NCBI RefSeq assembly: GCF_003610255.1 | Contig: NZ_RAPS01000001.1 | Location: 3,162,001 to 3,226,000 of the forward strand | Origin: Streptomyces sp. TLI_171 | Lineage (GTDB): Bacteria > Actinomycetota > Actinomycetes > Streptomycetales > Streptomycetaceae | Reading direction: 5' to 3' | DNA length: 64,000 nucleotides | Shown: positions 1 to 12,943 of the stretch, piece by piece | Layout of the letters: every line of letters starts with the position of its first letter | Numbering within the stretch: the first letter of the stretch is position 1 | Translations under genes and position numbers: made by a program | Notes under the pieces: generated by a model | Told to the model about the DNA's origin: nothing | What the model saw: only the letters and a program-made list of their open reading frames with translations | The model's database searches: none

Positions 1-80
1 GAGTAGCTCTTCTCGGAGATAACCGGCTTGATCAGGACGTCACGGGGGTCCGTGAACGTCTTGGAGGTGATCTCGCTCAT
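1..80 (-). CDS. rplW: 50S ribosomal protein L23, N-terminal part only
   Basis: The first 26 codons are visible (begins [19 protein letters not shown]); the rest lies before the window. L23 binds 23S rRNA near the exit of the peptide tunnel and docks trigger factor and SRP. Its ATG overlaps the TGA stop of rplD by one base, so translation is coupled within the S10 operon. Identification rests on the N-terminal sequence and on the fixed rpsJ-rplC-rplD-rplW order. Confidence 0.93.
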   Translation of the reverse strand, partial: MSEITSKTFTDPRDVLIKPVISEKSY

Positions 81-757
81 CAGGCGGCAGTCCCTTCGAG
101 CTCGCCCTCAGCAGCAACAGCCTTGGCGGAAGCGGCCGGACCGGCCACGAAACGCTCGAAGGCGGCCTGGGTGAAGACCACATCGTCGGAGACGAGCACG
201 TCGTAGGTGTTCAGCTGGCCGGCGTCCAGGATGTGCACGTTCGGCAGGTTGCGAGCGGACAGGATGCCCAGCTCGTCCTCGCGCTCGACCACCAGGAGGA
301 GGTTCTTGCGCTCCGAGATCTTGCCGAACAGGACCTTGGCGGCCTTGGTCGACGGGCCCTCGGTCGCGGTCACGCCGGTGACGACGTGGATGCGCTCGTG
401 GTGCGCCCGGTCGGTGAGCGCGCTGCGCAGGGCGGCGGCGATCATCTTCTTCGGGGTCCGCTGCGAGTAGTCACGCGGCACGGGACCGTGCACGACGCCA
501 CCACCGGCGAACTGCGGCGCGCGGGTCGAGCCCTGACGGGCGCGGCCGGTGCCCTTCTGGCGGTACGGCTTCTTGCCGCCGCCACGGACCTCGCCGCGGC
601 GCTTGACCTTGTGAGTGCCCTGACGGGCCGCAGCGAGCTGCGCCACGACGACCTGGTGCATCAGCGGGATGCTGATCTTGGCGTCGAAGATCTCGGCGGG
701 CAGCTCGAGGCTGCCGGCCTTGTCGCCGGCCGGCGACAGGATGTCAATGGTCGTCAT
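80..757 (-). CDS. rplD: 50S ribosomal protein L4
   Basis: 225 residues. L4 binds 23S rRNA domain I and its extended loop lines the exit tunnel; the basic, Gly/Arg-rich loop around residues 55-95 ([18 protein letters not shown]) is visible. The ATG giving [11 protein letters not shown] is preferred because it matches the streptomycete L4 start. An in-frame GTG three codons upstream (766) overlaps the rplC stop and would give MKEMTTID. It is translated together with rplC and rplW. Confidence 0.97.
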   Translation of the reverse strand: MTTIDILSPAGDKAGSLELPAEIFDAKISIPLMHQVVVAQLAAARQGTHKVKRRGEVRGGGKKPYRQKGTGRARQGSTRAPQFAGGGVVHGPVPRDYSQRTPKKMIAAALRSALTDRAHHERIHVVTGVTATEGPSTKAAKVLFGKISERKNLLLVVEREDELGILSARNLPNVHILDAGQLNTYDVLVSDDVVFTQAAFERFVAGPAASAKAVAAEGELEGTAA

Positions 758-762
758 TTCCT

Positions 763-1410
763 TCACAGCCCCTTCGCCGCGGTGCGGACGAGGACGAGGC
801 CGCCGTTCGGGCCCGGGATCGCGCCCTTGATGAGCAGCAGACCCTTCTCCGCGTCGACCGCGTGCACGGTCAGGTTCTGGGTGGTCACACGCTCGTGGCC
901 CATCCGACCCGCCATGCGCATGCCCTTGAACACACGGCCCGGGGTGGCGCAGCCACCGATGGAACCGGGCGAGCGGTGCTTGCGCTGGGTGCCGTGACCG
1001 GCGCCGAGGCCCTTGAAGTTGTGACGCTTCATGACACCGGCGAAGCCCTTGCCCTTGGAGGTGCCGGTCACGTCGACCTTGACACCCGCCTCGAACAGCT
1101 CAGCGGTGATCTCCTGGCCCAGGGCGTACTCGGAGGCGTCCGAGGTACGGAGCTCGACCAGGTGACGGCGGGGGGTGACACCGGCCTTGGCGAAGTGGCC
1201 CTGGAGGGGCTTGTTCACCTTGCGGGGGTCGATCTCGCCGAAGCCGATCTGGACGGCGTCGTAGCCGGCCGGGCTGTCGGCGGTGTGGACCTGGGTCACG
1301 ACATTGGGCCCAGCCTTGACGACGGTCACCGGGACGACCCGGTTGTTCTCGTCCCAGACCTGGGTCATGCCGAGCTTCTCGCCCAGGATGCCCTTAATCT
1401 GCTTAGCCAT
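763..1410 (-). CDS. rplC: 50S ribosomal protein L3
   Basis: 215 residues, full length. L3 is an early 23S rRNA assembly protein whose loop reaches towards the peptidyl-transferase centre. The N-terminus [13 protein letters not shown] and the conserved central [13 protein letters not shown] and [14 protein letters not shown] stretches are diagnostic. It starts 14 nt after the rpsJ stop and lies just upstream of rplD, so it is the second gene of the S10 operon. Confidence 0.98.
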   Translation of the reverse strand: MAKQIKGILGEKLGMTQVWDENNRVVPVTVVKAGPNVVTQVHTADSPAGYDAVQIGFGEIDPRKVNKPLQGHFAKAGVTPRRHLVELRTSDASEYALGQEITAELFEAGVKVDVTGTSKGKGFAGVMKRHNFKGLGAGHGTQRKHRSPGSIGGCATPGRVFKGMRMAGRMGHERVTTQNLTVHAVDAEKGLLLIKGAIPGPNGGLVLVRTAAKGL

Positions 1411-1424
1411 CTTCGGTGCGCCTC

Positions 1425-1733
1425 TCAGAGCTTGATCTCGATGTCGACGCCCGCCGGCAGGTCGAGACGCATCAGCGAGTCAACCGTCTTCGGCGTGGGG
1501 TCGAGGATGTCGATCAGACGCTTGTGAGTGCGCATCTCGAAGTGCTCGCGCGAGTCCTTGTACTTGTGCGGCGAGCGGATGACGCAGTACACGTTCTTCT
1601 CAGTGGGCAGCGGCACCGGGCCCGCGACCTGCGCACCAGTACGGATCACCGTCTCGACGATCTTCTTCGCCGAGGAGTCGATGACCTCGTGGTCGTAGGC
1701 CTTGAGCCGGATGCGGATCTTCTGTCCCGCCAT
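1425..1733 (-). CDS. rpsJ: 30S ribosomal protein S10 (also NusE)
   Basis: 102 residues, the usual length. S10 sits in the head of the 30S subunit and, as NusE, joins NusB in antitermination complexes. It begins [19 protein letters not shown] and contains the conserved [20 protein letters not shown] segment. First gene of the S10 operon; a GGAG-type ribosome binding site precedes the ATG. The approximately 450-nt region upstream should hold the operon promoter and leader. Confidence 0.98.
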   Translation of the reverse strand: MAGQKIRIRLKAYDHEVIDSSAKKIVETVIRTGAQVAGPVPLPTEKNVYCVIRSPHKYKDSREHFEMRTHKRLIDILDPTPKTVDSLMRLDLPAGVDIEIKL

Positions 1734-2178
1734 GGCTACTCCGTAGTCCTTTGAGTCGTACGTTGCTTCGCGACTCCTCCGACCCCCGCGCTCGGGCGTG
1801 TCGCACTCGCGCTTGCAAAAAACCGGCGAACAGATTCGTCGGCTTCGAACTGCTGGAGGAGGTGAGCCGGGCCGGTACCCCGCGTACGCTTCCCGGAAGA
1901 TTCCCGTACTTTCGCCCCGCAGCTGCCGCGGTGTCGCTTACACACCACTGCACCCACACACAGCACGTGGGCACATGAACGGCCATTCACGGGAACGACG
2001 AGTACATGGGACTCGCTTCCAGTCCTCCCGACGGGAGGCGCGCAGCATCGGTACTCAACCGAGCAACTCAGACATCCTGCCACAGAACGCGGGCGATACG
2101 CCAATCGGGTTCACCCGCAGGGGTGCACGTCACACCCCTTGTCCGGCCGGCAAACCTGTTCCGGCCGGAGAAACGCCG
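1734..2178 (-). promoter_or_regulatory. Upstream region of the S10 operon
   Basis: About 445 bp without a convincing gene between rpsJ and the tuf terminator. It is locally AT-richer than its surroundings, with a T-tract near 1818 on the minus strand. Promoter and leader of the S10 operon must lie here if the operon is not read through from tuf. I could not assign a confident -35/-10 pair. Confidence 0.4.
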
Positions 2179-2218
2179 AGGGCCCGGCCCACTCCCTCGC
2201 GGGAGCGGACCGGGCCCT
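2179..2218 (-). terminator. Terminator downstream of tuf
   Basis: Outer 9-bp perfect stem AGGGCCCGG/CCGGGCCCT (2179-2187 with 2210-2218) plus an inner CTCCC/GGGAG helix. It lies about 30 nt past the tuf stop. It lacks a long U-tract, as is common in actinobacteria. Confidence 0.85.
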
Positions 2219-2245
2219 GCAGTTGACCAGGGGTCAGAGCGTCAA

Positions 2246-3439
<1,194 letters not shown>

Positions 3440-3507
3440 TGCAGTCCTCCTGAGGACAGTTCTGTACGCCGTACGACGTCAGTTGGTCTGGATCGGGTTT
3501 TTGGAAC

Positions 3508-3526
3508 GGGGCGCTGGTGGCGCCCC
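3508..3526 (-). other. Hairpin in the tuf leader
   Basis: Perfect 7-bp GC stem (GGGGCGC/GCGCCCC) with a 5-nt loop, about 70 nt before the tuf GTG and with no U-tract after it. It could be an mRNA stabiliser or processing site. Confidence 0.45.
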
Positions 3527-3554
3527 ATTGCCGTCCCGCGGGTGGGGGTGCCGG

Positions 3555-3598
3555 AGGGCTCCCGGGCGGAACCCGGACGGGTGTCGTCCGGGTGCCCT
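3555..3598 (-). terminator. Hairpin between fusA and tuf
   Basis: ACCCGGACG/CGTCCGGGT (3571-3579 with 3585-3593, 5-nt loop) inside an outer AGGGC/GCCCT pair. It starts about 44 nt past the fusA stop. It probably attenuates read-through from fusA into tuf. Confidence 0.7.
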
Positions 3599-3641
3599 CC
3601 TTCTAGCCTAAAGGTTCTGGTTCATCCCGATTACCGGGACG

Positions 3642-5747
<2,106 letters not shown>

Positions 5748-5786
5748 GGTGGCTCGTTCTCTCTCTGTCTAGTGACGGGGTTCGGA

Positions 5787-6257
5787 CTACCAGCGGTAGT
5801 GCGCGAAGGCCTTGTTGGACTCGGCCATCTTGTGGGTGTCCTCGCGACGCTTCACGGAAGCGCCCAGGCCGTTGCTGGCGTCGAGGATCTCGTTGAGCAG
5901 ACGCTCGGTCATGGTCTTCTCGCGACGGGCGCGGGAGTAGCCGACCAGCCAGCGCAGCGCCAGGGTGTTGGCGCGGCCCGGACGGACCTCGACCGGCACC
6001 TGGTAGGTGGCGCCGCCGACGCGGCGGGACTTGACCTCGAGGGTCGGCTTGACGTTCTCCAGGGCGCGCTTGAGCGCGACCACCGGGTCGGCGCCGGTCT
6101 TCTCGCGGACACCCTCGAGGGCGCCGTAGACGATCCGCTCGGCGGTGGAGCGCTTGCCGTGCAGCAGGATCTTGTTGACCAGCGAGGTCACGAGCGGCGA
6201 GCCGTAGACCGGGTCGATGATGACCGGGCGCTTCGGGGCGGGACCCTTACGAGGCAT
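5787..6257 (-). CDS. rpsG: 30S ribosomal protein S7
   Basis: 156 residues. S7 nucleates assembly of the 30S head and contacts mRNA and tRNA at the E site. It starts [20 protein letters not shown] and ends [13 protein letters not shown], both typical of actinobacterial S7. It begins 2 nt after the rpsL stop, so translation is coupled. Confidence 0.98.
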   Translation of the reverse strand: MPRKGPAPKRPVIIDPVYGSPLVTSLVNKILLHGKRSTAERIVYGALEGVREKTGADPVVALKRALENVKPTLEVKSRRVGGATYQVPVEVRPGRANTLALRWLVGYSRARREKTMTERLLNEILDASNGLGASVKRREDTHKMAESNKAFAHYRW

Positions 6258-6259
6258 TC

Positions 6260-6631
6260 TTACTTCTCCTTCTTGGCGCCGTAGCGGCTACGAGCCTGCT
6301 TGCGGTTCTTGACACCCTGGGTGTCGAGCGAGCCGCGGATGATCTTGTAGCGGACACCAGGAAGGTCCTTCACACGGCCACCGCGGACCAGCACGATGGA
6401 GTGCTCCTGCAGGTTGTGGCCCTCGCCCGGAATGTAGGCGGTGACCTCGATCCCGCTGGTGAGGCGCACACGGGCGACCTTACGAAGCGCCGAGTTCGGC
6501 TTCTTCGGGGTGGTCGTGTACACACGCGTGCAGACGCCGCGGCGCTGGGGCGAACCCTTCAGTGCGGGCGTCTTGTTCTTCTCGACCTTGTCCTGCCGGC
6601 CCTTTCGGACCAGCTGCTGGATCGTAGGCAC
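6260..6631 (-). CDS. rpsL: 30S ribosomal protein S12
   Basis: 123 residues from a GTG start (GTG CCT ACG ATC = [12 protein letters not shown]), preceded by GGAGA; longer in-frame upstream readings do not match the family. S12 sits at the decoding centre and is the classic streptomycin-resistance target. The [10 protein letters not shown] region around Lys43 and the PGVRYK region after Lys88 look wild type, so a streptomycin-sensitive form is expected. First gene of the str operon. Confidence 0.97.
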   Translation of the reverse strand: MPTIQQLVRKGRQDKVEKNKTPALKGSPQRRGVCTRVYTTTPKKPNSALRKVARVRLTSGIEVTAYIPGEGHNLQEHSIVLVRGGRVKDLPGVRYKIIRGSLDTQGVKNRKQARSRYGAKKEK

Positions 6632-6859
6632 CGTTTCTCCGTTTTCTGTGTGCCAAGGCTTGGTGGAACTAACCTGCGGTATGGCCCGCACCCTCCGACC
6701 CACGCGGTCGGGTGTGTTGGCCTTCTTCGGGGGAAGAATCGCGGAATCCCATGAGCTGCGCTGCGGCTACGGCGCACACCGAGCGGGTGGAGTCTCCGCT
6801 GCGGCGGCCGATCTGCTGGCACGCACAAGGACCCGGGCACACCCCAGGCACAAGGTCAG
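6632..6859 (-). other. Untranslated leader of the str operon
   Basis: About 220 nt between the predicted transcription start and rpsL. It contains no convincing gene. A leader this long could hold the S7-binding autoregulatory site, but I could not recognise one. Confidence 0.45.
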
Positions 6860-6888
6860 AGCGTACCTAGCGCACAGGCGGCGGTCAA
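6860..6888 (-). promoter_or_regulatory. Predicted vegetative promoter of the str operon
   Basis: On the minus strand, TTGACC (6883-6888), 17-nt spacer, TACGCT (6860-6865). This fits the HrdB (sigma-70-like) consensus well. It lies about 230 nt before the rpsL start. Confidence 0.7.
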
Positions 6889-6898
6889 AACAAATGGG

Positions 6899-6918
6899 GC
6901 GCGCCCGGCCGGGCGCGC
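6899..6918 (-). terminator. Terminator of the DUF1707/DUF4190 gene
   Basis: Perfect 20-nt palindrome made of GCGCGCCCGG and its complement, about 63 nt past the stop at 6982. It is immediately upstream of the str promoter and would insulate it. Confidence 0.65.
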
Positions 6919-6981
6919 GTCCCGGCGCCGCACGGGCCGGGTGCGCGCGTCGTCCGGACGTCGGGTGCGCGTCGCACCGGT

Positions 6982-7545
6982 TCAGGGACCGGTGCCGGGC
7001 CCGGTCACCGAGGCGATGATCACCAGGAAGAGCAGCAGTGACCATCCGGCGATCGTCACCCAGCCCAGGATCAGGCCGGTCAGCGCCATGCCGTCGCCCT
7101 GCTCGCCGGTGCGGCGGATCTGCGAGCGGGCCATGTGACCGGTGATCACCGCGGGCACGCCGGAGAGGCCGCCGGTGAAGAAGACCAGGCCGCCGAGGAC
7201 CAGCGAGGCGACCGCCAGGCCGTTGCGCGGCGGGAGCGGCTGGTACGCGGGCAGGAAGGTCGGCGGCACCACCGGAACGGCGGCGCCCATCGGCAGCACC
7301 ATCGGCCCGGCCGGCAGGTCGGCCACCAGGGCGGCCAACTGCCCGTAGGTGGCGGCCTGGTGGGCGGTGCCCATGCGCTGCTCGAACTCGGGCGCGGACA
7401 GCCGGCCCTCCGCGTAGGCGGCCCGCAGCACGTCCACGGTGCGCTCGCGGTCGGCGTGCGCCGCGCGCATCGCGGCCTGCGGCGTCGACGCCGGCCGCCA
7501 CGGCTGCTGCCCGTACGGCGCCGGAGATCCCCACTGACCGGCCAT
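6982..7545 (-). CDS. DUF1707 and DUF4190 domain membrane protein
   Basis: 187 residues from an ATG after a good GGGAGG site. Residues about 25-75 form a DUF1707 (SHOCT-like) segment with the typical [26 protein letters not shown] pattern in parts. After a Pro-rich linker, residues about 115-180 form a DUF4190 domain with two membrane helices. Such proteins are common in streptomycetes and their role is unknown. It stands alone with its own terminator. Confidence 0.85.
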   Translation of the reverse strand: MAGQWGSPAPYGQQPWRPASTPQAAMRAAHADRERTVDVLRAAYAEGRLSAPEFEQRMGTAHQAATYGQLAALVADLPAGPMVLPMGAAVPVVPPTFLPAYQPLPPRNGLAVASLVLGGLVFFTGGLSGVPAVITGHMARSQIRRTGEQGDGMALTGLILGWVTIAGWSLLLFLVIIASVTGPGTGP

Positions 7546-7760
7546 CGCCGCCACCTCCCGATTCCCCGCGCTGCGAGTGCGCTCCCAGCATGCAGGACGT
7601 TCGGGCGCGCCAGGTAGTTGCCGACGGGGTACCAGTACCGCCGAACGGGGGATGGGACGGGGCGGCGGAACGATCATAGGGTCGGGTGACGGGCCCGCTC
7701 CGGACGCCTCCGGACCGCTCCGGACCCAGCCGCACCGACCCCGACAAGGAGTGCCCCGCC

Positions 7761-8540
7761 ATGGAGGCGACCACCCCGCCGCCCGCCGTCTCGATCCGCG
7801 ACCTGTGGAAGCGCTTCGGCGCGCAGACCGCCGTCGCCGGGCTGAACCTCGACCTGCCCGCCGGTTCGTTCATCGGCCTGGTCGGTCCGAACGGCGCCGG
7901 CAAGACCACCACGCTGTCGATGGTCACCGGCCTGCTCCGCCCCGACCGGGGCACGGTGCTGGTGCACGGCGCCGACGTCTGGCAGGACCCGGTCGCGGTC
8001 AAGGCCAGGATCGGCATCCTGCCCGAGGGGCTGCGGATGTTCGAGCGGCTCAGCGGACGCGAACTGCTGCAGTACAACGGACGGCTGCGCGGACTGCCCG
8101 GCCCCGAGACCGACCGGCGCGCCGAGGAACTGCTGGCCGTGCTCGACCTGACCGGCGCCGCGGGCAAGCTGGTCGCCGACTACTCGACCGGCATGCGCAA
8201 GAAGATCGGCCTGGCCGCCGCGCTGCTGCACAACCCCGACGTGCTGTTCCTCGACGAACCGTTCGAGGGCGTCGACCCGGTCTCCGCGCAGACCATCCGC
8301 GGCGTGCTCACCCGGTACGCGGGCTCCGGCTCCACCGTGGTGTTCTCCAGCCACGTGATGGAGCTCGTCGAGTCGCTGTGCGACTGGGTCGCGGTGGTCA
8401 ACGCCGGGCAGGTGGTGGCTGCCGGGCCGATCGACCAGGTCCGCGGCGCCACCTCGCTGCACCAGGCGTTCCTCGGACTGGTCGGGGTCCGCGAGGACGA
8501 CGGCCAGGCGCTCGGCTGGCTCGGTGGGGGCCACCGGTGA
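7761..8540 (+). CDS. ABC transporter ATP-binding protein
   Basis: 259 residues from an ATG with AGGAG upstream. The nucleotide-binding domain has Walker [10 protein letters not shown] (about residue 43), signature STGMRKK (weakly conserved LSGGQ equivalent) and Walker [14 protein letters not shown]. The signature variation and the EGVDP motif resemble exporters of the ABC-2/CcmA type. Its stop overlaps the GTG of the permease by 4 bases, so the two form one transporter. Substrate unknown. Confidence 0.93.
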   Translation: MEATTPPPAVSIRDLWKRFGAQTAVAGLNLDLPAGSFIGLVGPNGAGKTTTLSMVTGLLRPDRGTVLVHGADVWQDPVAVKARIGILPEGLRMFERLSGRELLQYNGRLRGLPGPETDRRAEELLAVLDLTGAAGKLVADYSTGMRKKIGLAAALLHNPDVLFLDEPFEGVDPVSAQTIRGVLTRYAGSGSTVVFSSHVMELVESLCDWVAVVNAGQVVAAGPIDQVRGATSLHQAFLGLVGVREDDGQALGWLGGGHR

Positions 8541-10156
8541 GCACCGCCGTCGCCCCCGACGACCGCGCCGTCGTCCGCGCCCTCGTCTCGCTCAAGGTCC
8601 GGCTGCTGCGCAACGGGCTGCGGCGCAGCCCCGGCCGCGCCGCCGGGTACGTCCTCGGCACCGCGTTCGGCCTGCTGATCGGCCTGTCCGCCGCGGCCGG
8701 GCTGGTGGTGCTGCACGGCCGGGCCGGCGCGGCCGACGCGGCCGCGGTGCTCACTGCCGGGCTGACGGTCTGCTGGGCCGCCATGCCGCTGTTCTTCTTC
8801 TCCGGCGACGAGAGCGGCGACCCGACCCGGCTCACCATGCTGCCGCTGCGGCCGCCCGCGCTGCTGCGCGGCACCCTGCTCGGCAGCCTGATCGGCCCCG
8901 GCCCGCTGATCAACGGGCTGCTGCTGGCCGGCGCCGCGGCCGCCGCCGGGCGCGGCGCCGCCTCGCTGACCGTCGCGGTGGCGGCGGTGCCGCTGACCCT
9001 GCTCACCCTGATCGCGCTGACCCGGGCGGTGGCGGCCGGCAACGCCCGGGTGCTGTCCAGCCGGCGCGGCAAGGACTTCGCCATCTTCGGCGGACTGCTG
9101 TTCGCGGTGCTGGTGCAGCTCGGCAACCTGGGCGTGCAGAGCTCGCTGAACGGCTCCGGCAAGGGCGTCGACCTGTCGGTGCTGCACCCGTACGCCTCGG
9201 TGGTGCGGTGGATCCCGCCGGTCGCCGCGATCGACGCGGTGCGCTCCGCCGGGGAGGGCGCCTACCTGGTCGCGGCCCTCCAACTGGCGCTCACCGCGGG
9301 CCTGCTGGCCGTGCTGCTGCGCTGGTGGCTGCGCAGCCTGCAGGACCTGATGGTCACCGGCGACTCCTCCACCCTGGTGGAGACCTCCCCCGCCGCCTCC
9401 ACCCGGGCCGCCCGCGGCTGGCGGCTGCTGCCCGCCGGCCGGGTCGGCGCGGTCGCCCAGCGGCACCTGCGGTACGCCTGGCGGGAGCCGCGGGCCAAGG
9501 CCGCGATCTTCACCGGCATCGGCATGACCGGCGTGTTCGCGGTGCTGTCGGTGGTCCAGGGCTGGGGCTCGGTGTACGTGATCGCGGCCGGCGGGCTGAT
9601 GCTCGGCCTGCAGGGCGGCAACCTGTTCGGCATGGACGGCTCCGGGTTCTGGATGGTCGCCGCCACCCTGACCACCCGTCAGGACGCCCGCGACGAACTG
9701 CGCGGGCGGGTGCTCGCGGTCCTCGCGTACGGCCTGCCGGTGCTGGTGCTGCTCGCCCCCGTGGTCGCCGCCGTCACCGGCGGCTGGGGCGACCTCGCGC
9801 CCGCCCTCGGCCTGGCCCTCGCCGCGTTCGGCACCAGCCTCGGCCTGGGCTGCCTGTTCAGCGTGTACGCCCCGTTCGCGCTGCCCGCGGACGGCAACCC
9901 GATGCGCAACGCCGCCCCCGGGCAGAACGGCGTCGTGATGGCCAACGCGTTCGGTTCGATGGTCGGCGTCGCGCTGTGCTGCCTGCCGGTCGGCGCGCTG
10001 CTCGGCTACCTGCTGCTCGACCACCACCCGGCCTGGCCGGTGCTCCCGGTGGGCGTGCTCTACGGCGCCCTGCTGGCCCTGCTCGGCATCCGGATCGCCT
10101 CCCGCGCGCTGCTCGCCCGCGCCCCCGAGATCCTCGCCCGGGTGATCGAGCGCTGA
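8537..10156 (+). CDS. ABC transporter permease, multi-pass
   Basis: 539 residues starting at the GTG in the GTGA overlap with the ATPase gene. It contains about 12 hydrophobic segments, beginning near residue 40 (AAGYVLGTAFGLLIGLSAAA), and looks like a fused-dimer ABC-2 type permease. Together with the ATPase it should form an exporter for an unknown substrate. No accessory regulator is adjacent. Confidence 0.85.
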   Translation: MSTAVAPDDRAVVRALVSLKVRLLRNGLRRSPGRAAGYVLGTAFGLLIGLSAAAGLVVLHGRAGAADAAAVLTAGLTVCWAAMPLFFFSGDESGDPTRLTMLPLRPPALLRGTLLGSLIGPGPLINGLLLAGAAAAAGRGAASLTVAVAAVPLTLLTLIALTRAVAAGNARVLSSRRGKDFAIFGGLLFAVLVQLGNLGVQSSLNGSGKGVDLSVLHPYASVVRWIPPVAAIDAVRSAGEGAYLVAALQLALTAGLLAVLLRWWLRSLQDLMVTGDSSTLVETSPAASTRAARGWRLLPAGRVGAVAQRHLRYAWREPRAKAAIFTGIGMTGVFAVLSVVQGWGSVYVIAAGGLMLGLQGGNLFGMDGSGFWMVAATLTTRQDARDELRGRVLAVLAYGLPVLVLLAPVVAAVTGGWGDLAPALGLALAAFGTSLGLGCLFSVYAPFALPADGNPMRNAAPGQNGVVMANAFGSMVGVALCCLPVGALLGYLLLDHHPAWPVLPVGVLYGALLALLGIRIASRALLARAPEILARVIER

Positions 10157-10234
10157 CCCGCCCTCAACTCCCCGGGCGCGCCGCTGTCATGCTGCGCGCC
10201 CGGCCCTTTCCCGGGCACCCTGGGGAGGGACGGC

Positions 10235-10480
10235 ATGGTGGGCACGCCGGTCTTCATGGCGCCCGAGCAGCTCCTCGACGCGCAGGTCGGCCCCGACCGT
10301 GGATCGCCGCGGTCCGGGCGCTCGACCCGCAGCTCGCCGGGACCGTCGAACTCGACCTCGCCCAGGAGCTCGCCGTCCGCCTTCCGGACGGCGCCGCCCT
10401 GCTCGCCCTGCTCGCCCGCGACGGGACCGCTCCGCAGGACCGGATCGCCCGGGGCCGGAGCACGCTGGGGCTCCGAGGCC
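10235..10480 (+). pseudogene. Possible remnant of a eukaryotic-type Ser/Thr kinase gene
   Basis: Starting at 10235 the reading MVGTPVFMAPEQLLDAQVG matches the activation-loop/P+1 signature GTPxYMAPEQ of Hanks-type kinases. It then runs out of sense, while another frame from about 10300 gives a coding-like stretch (WIAAVRALDPQLAGTVELD). No ATP-binding lobe, HRD or DFG motif is present upstream. A decayed, frameshifted kinase fragment is the simplest reading; a short functional peptide cannot be excluded. Confidence 0.45.
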
Positions 10481-10554
10481 GGCCGGGCACCACGGGCCGG
10501 TCCGGCATCATGGAGGGCGAACCCCCTCGTCTCCCGCAGGAAGCAGGAACCGCC

Positions 10555-11841
10555 GTGGCCAGCACCGATCAGCCCGTGGACGAGCTGGTGGCGGAGGCGG
10601 TGGGCCGGGTGCTGGCGGCGCCGGCCGGGGGGCTGGAGTTCGTGGTGGACGGGGCGGCGTCGGGGCTGGCGGCCTCGGTCGAGCGGTGGCCGGCGGTGAG
10701 CCGGGCGCTGCTGGCGTTCGCGGAGCGCTCGGTGGGCCGGTGCTGGGCGGCGGGGTGGCGTCCGGCGGACCTGGTGCGGGTGGCGCGGCGCGAGCTGGGC
10801 CCGGTGCAGGTCGCGCTGGCGGTGGACCTGATCGCGGCGGAGTCCCGCCGGCACCCGGCCGCGGCCCTGGACCGCCGCTGGCGCGAGCAGCTGCGGGAGC
10901 TGGAGGCGGAGCAGTGGTGGCCGTCCGACGAGGCGTTCCTGGGCGAGTTCGCGTCCCGGCACCGGCTGGACCGCTTCGCGCTGGCGACGGCGGCGCTGGA
11001 GCTGCTGCGGGTGTGGGCGCTGCTGCCTCCGGTGACGCCGGTCGGGTCGGTGCCGGGGCAGTCCGCGCCGCGGGCGGGTGCGCCGCGGGCCGACGAGCCG
11101 CGGATGCTGGGCCGGATCCGGGCGCTGCTGGCGAAGGCCGAGTCGACCGACTTCCCGGACGAGGCGGAGGCGCTGACCGCGAAGGCGCAGGAGTTGATGG
11201 CGCGTCACTCGATCGACGAGGCGCTGCTGTCGGCGTCCGGCGGGCCGTCGGCGGACGATCCGGGCGCGATCCGGATCGGCGTGGACAACCCGTACGAGGG
11301 CCCCAAGACGATGCTGCTGGACGCGGTGGCGGCGGCGAACCGGTGCCGGGTGGTGTGGGCGAAGGAGTTCGGGTTCTGCACCGTGATCGGGTTCGACGCG
11401 GACCTGGACGCGGTGGAGCTGCTGTACACCTCGCTGCTGGTGCAGGCGACGGCGGCGATGCACCGGGCGGGCAGCCGCAAGCACAAGGACGGGGCGGCGC
11501 GCACCAAGGCGTTCCGGCAGTCGTTCCTGGTGGCGTACGCGGCGCGGATCCGGGAGCGGTTGGCGGACGCCACCGAGCGCGCCACCGAGGACGCGGCGGC
11601 CGGGCGGCCGGTGCACGGCGAGGACGGCGGCGCGGACGGGGTCCGGCTGCCCGCCCCCGGCGGGGGGCTGCTGCCGGTACTGGCGGCCCGGGCGGAGGCG
11701 GTGGAGGACGCGGTTGGCAGGATGTTCCCGAAACTGGTGTCGCAGCGGGTGCGGGTGAGTGACGGCGAGGGCTGGGTCGAGGGCCGGGCCGCCGCCGACC
11801 GGGCGTCGCTGCACCGGGGTTCGGGTCGGATCGAGCGCTGA
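10555..11841 (+). CDS. DUF2786 domain protein
   Basis: 428 residues from a GTG preceded by AGGAA. The recognisable part is a DUF2786 domain at about residues 180-225 (LGRIRALLAKAESTDFPDEA, then AKAQELMARHSIDEALL). The remainder is Ala/Leu-rich and mostly helical. Function unknown; homologues are common in actinobacteria and phages. It sits 34 nt before an ADP-ribosylglycohydrolase gene in the same direction. Confidence 0.85.
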   Translation: MASTDQPVDELVAEAVGRVLAAPAGGLEFVVDGAASGLAASVERWPAVSRALLAFAERSVGRCWAAGWRPADLVRVARRELGPVQVALAVDLIAAESRRHPAAALDRRWREQLRELEAEQWWPSDEAFLGEFASRHRLDRFALATAALELLRVWALLPPVTPVGSVPGQSAPRAGAPRADEPRMLGRIRALLAKAESTDFPDEAEALTAKAQELMARHSIDEALLSASGGPSADDPGAIRIGVDNPYEGPKTMLLDAVAAANRCRVVWAKEFGFCTVIGFDADLDAVELLYTSLLVQATAAMHRAGSRKHKDGAARTKAFRQSFLVAYAARIRERLADATERATEDAAAGRPVHGEDGGADGVRLPAPGGGLLPVLAARAEAVEDAVGRMFPKLVSQRVRVSDGEGWVEGRAAADRASLHRGSGRIER

Positions 11842-11875
11842 CGGACCGTCAGTCGCGGCACGAGGGGGCGGACAG

Positions 11876-12943
11876 GTGGAGTTCACGGATCGGGTACGCG
11901 GATCGCTGCTCGGCGGGGCGCTGGGCGACGCACTGGGCTGGCCGGTGGAGTTCCTCCACCTGGAGGCGATCCGCCGCGACTTCGGCCCGTCCGGGCTGGC
12001 GGACCTGGCGGACGCCGGGCGCGGCGGGCAGGTCACCGACGACACGCAGATGACGCTGTTCACCGCGGAGGGCCTGCTGCGCGGCGGCCGCCCCGAGGAC
12101 CTGCACGCGGCGTACCGGCGGTGGTTCCTCACCCAGCGCCTCCCCGGGCCGGGCCGGGACCCGGACGGCTGGCTGGCCGCGCAGGACTTCCTCTACGCCT
12201 CGCGCGCCCCGGGCGGCGCCTGCATGTCGGGCGTGGCCGTGGACTACCGGGCGGCCGCCCCATTCGGGCAGGAGGGCCCGGTGAACCCGCACTCCAAGGG
12301 CTGCGGGACGGTGATGCGCTCGGCGCCCTTCGGACTGCTCGGCCTGGGCCCGCAGGAGGCGTTCCGGCAGGCCGCGGTGGCCGCGCAGCTGACGCACGGT
12401 CACCCGACCGGCTACCTGGCGGCGGGCTCCTTCGCGGCGCTGGTGGAGCGGGTGGCGGCGGGTGCGCCGCTGCGGGCCGCGGTGGACGCGACGGTGCTGC
12501 AGGTGGAGGCGCAGCCGTCCGGCCGGGAGACGGCGCAGGCGCTGCGCCGGGCGGTGCGGGTGGCCGAGGAGGGGCCGGGCTCCGCGGAGGCGGTGGAGCG
12601 GGTCGGGCTGGGCTGGATCGCCGAGGAGTGCCTGGCGATCGCGGTGTACGCGGCGCTGGCGGGCGCGGACGCCCGGGAGGCGCTGGTGCTGTCGGTGAAC
12701 CACTCGGGCGACAGCGACTCGACCGGCGCGGTGTGCGGCAACCTGGTGGGCGCGCTGTACGGCCTGGCGGGGCTGCCCGCGGACTGGTGCGCGCTGGTGG
12801 AGGGCCGGGAGGTGGTGCTCCGGGTGGCGGACGACCTGGTGGCCTTCGCGCGCGGCGACCGGGCCGCACTCGCCGACCGTTACCCGTCATCCGACGCGGC
12901 TGCGGGTCGCGCTTCCGGGCCGGGGGCGGAGCCGTGGCGCTGA
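11876..12943 (+). CDS. ADP-ribosylglycohydrolase family protein (first copy)
   Basis: 355 residues from a GTG after GAGGGGG. DraG/ARH-type hydrolases remove ADP-ribose from proteins or small molecules using two Mg ions. The N-terminal GALGDALGWPVEF, the metal-binding TDDTQMT near residue 45 and the C-terminal GDSDSTGAVCGNL are all present, so it should be active. Its end overlaps the vWA gene by 10 bases. Target unknown. Confidence 0.92.
   Translation: MEFTDRVRGSLLGGALGDALGWPVEFLHLEAIRRDFGPSGLADLADAGRGGQVTDDTQMTLFTAEGLLRGGRPEDLHAAYRRWFLTQRLPGPGRDPDGWLAAQDFLYASRAPGGACMSGVAVDYRAAAPFGQEGPVNPHSKGCGTVMRSAPFGLLGLGPQEAFRQAAVAAQLTHGHPTGYLAAGSFAALVERVAAGAPLRAAVDATVLQVEAQPSGRETAQALRRAVRVAEEGPGSAEAVERVGLGWIAEECLAIAVYAALAGADAREALVLSVNHSGDSDSTGAVCGNLVGALYGLAGLPADWCALVEGREVVLRVADDLVAFARGDRAALADRYPSSDAAAGRASGPGAEPWR

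Noticed and set aside
8524..10554. Long plus-strand frame running through the ABC permease into DUF2786
   Set aside because: Its translation over the permease is Arg/Pro-rich shadow; the real DUF2786 gene starts at 10555.
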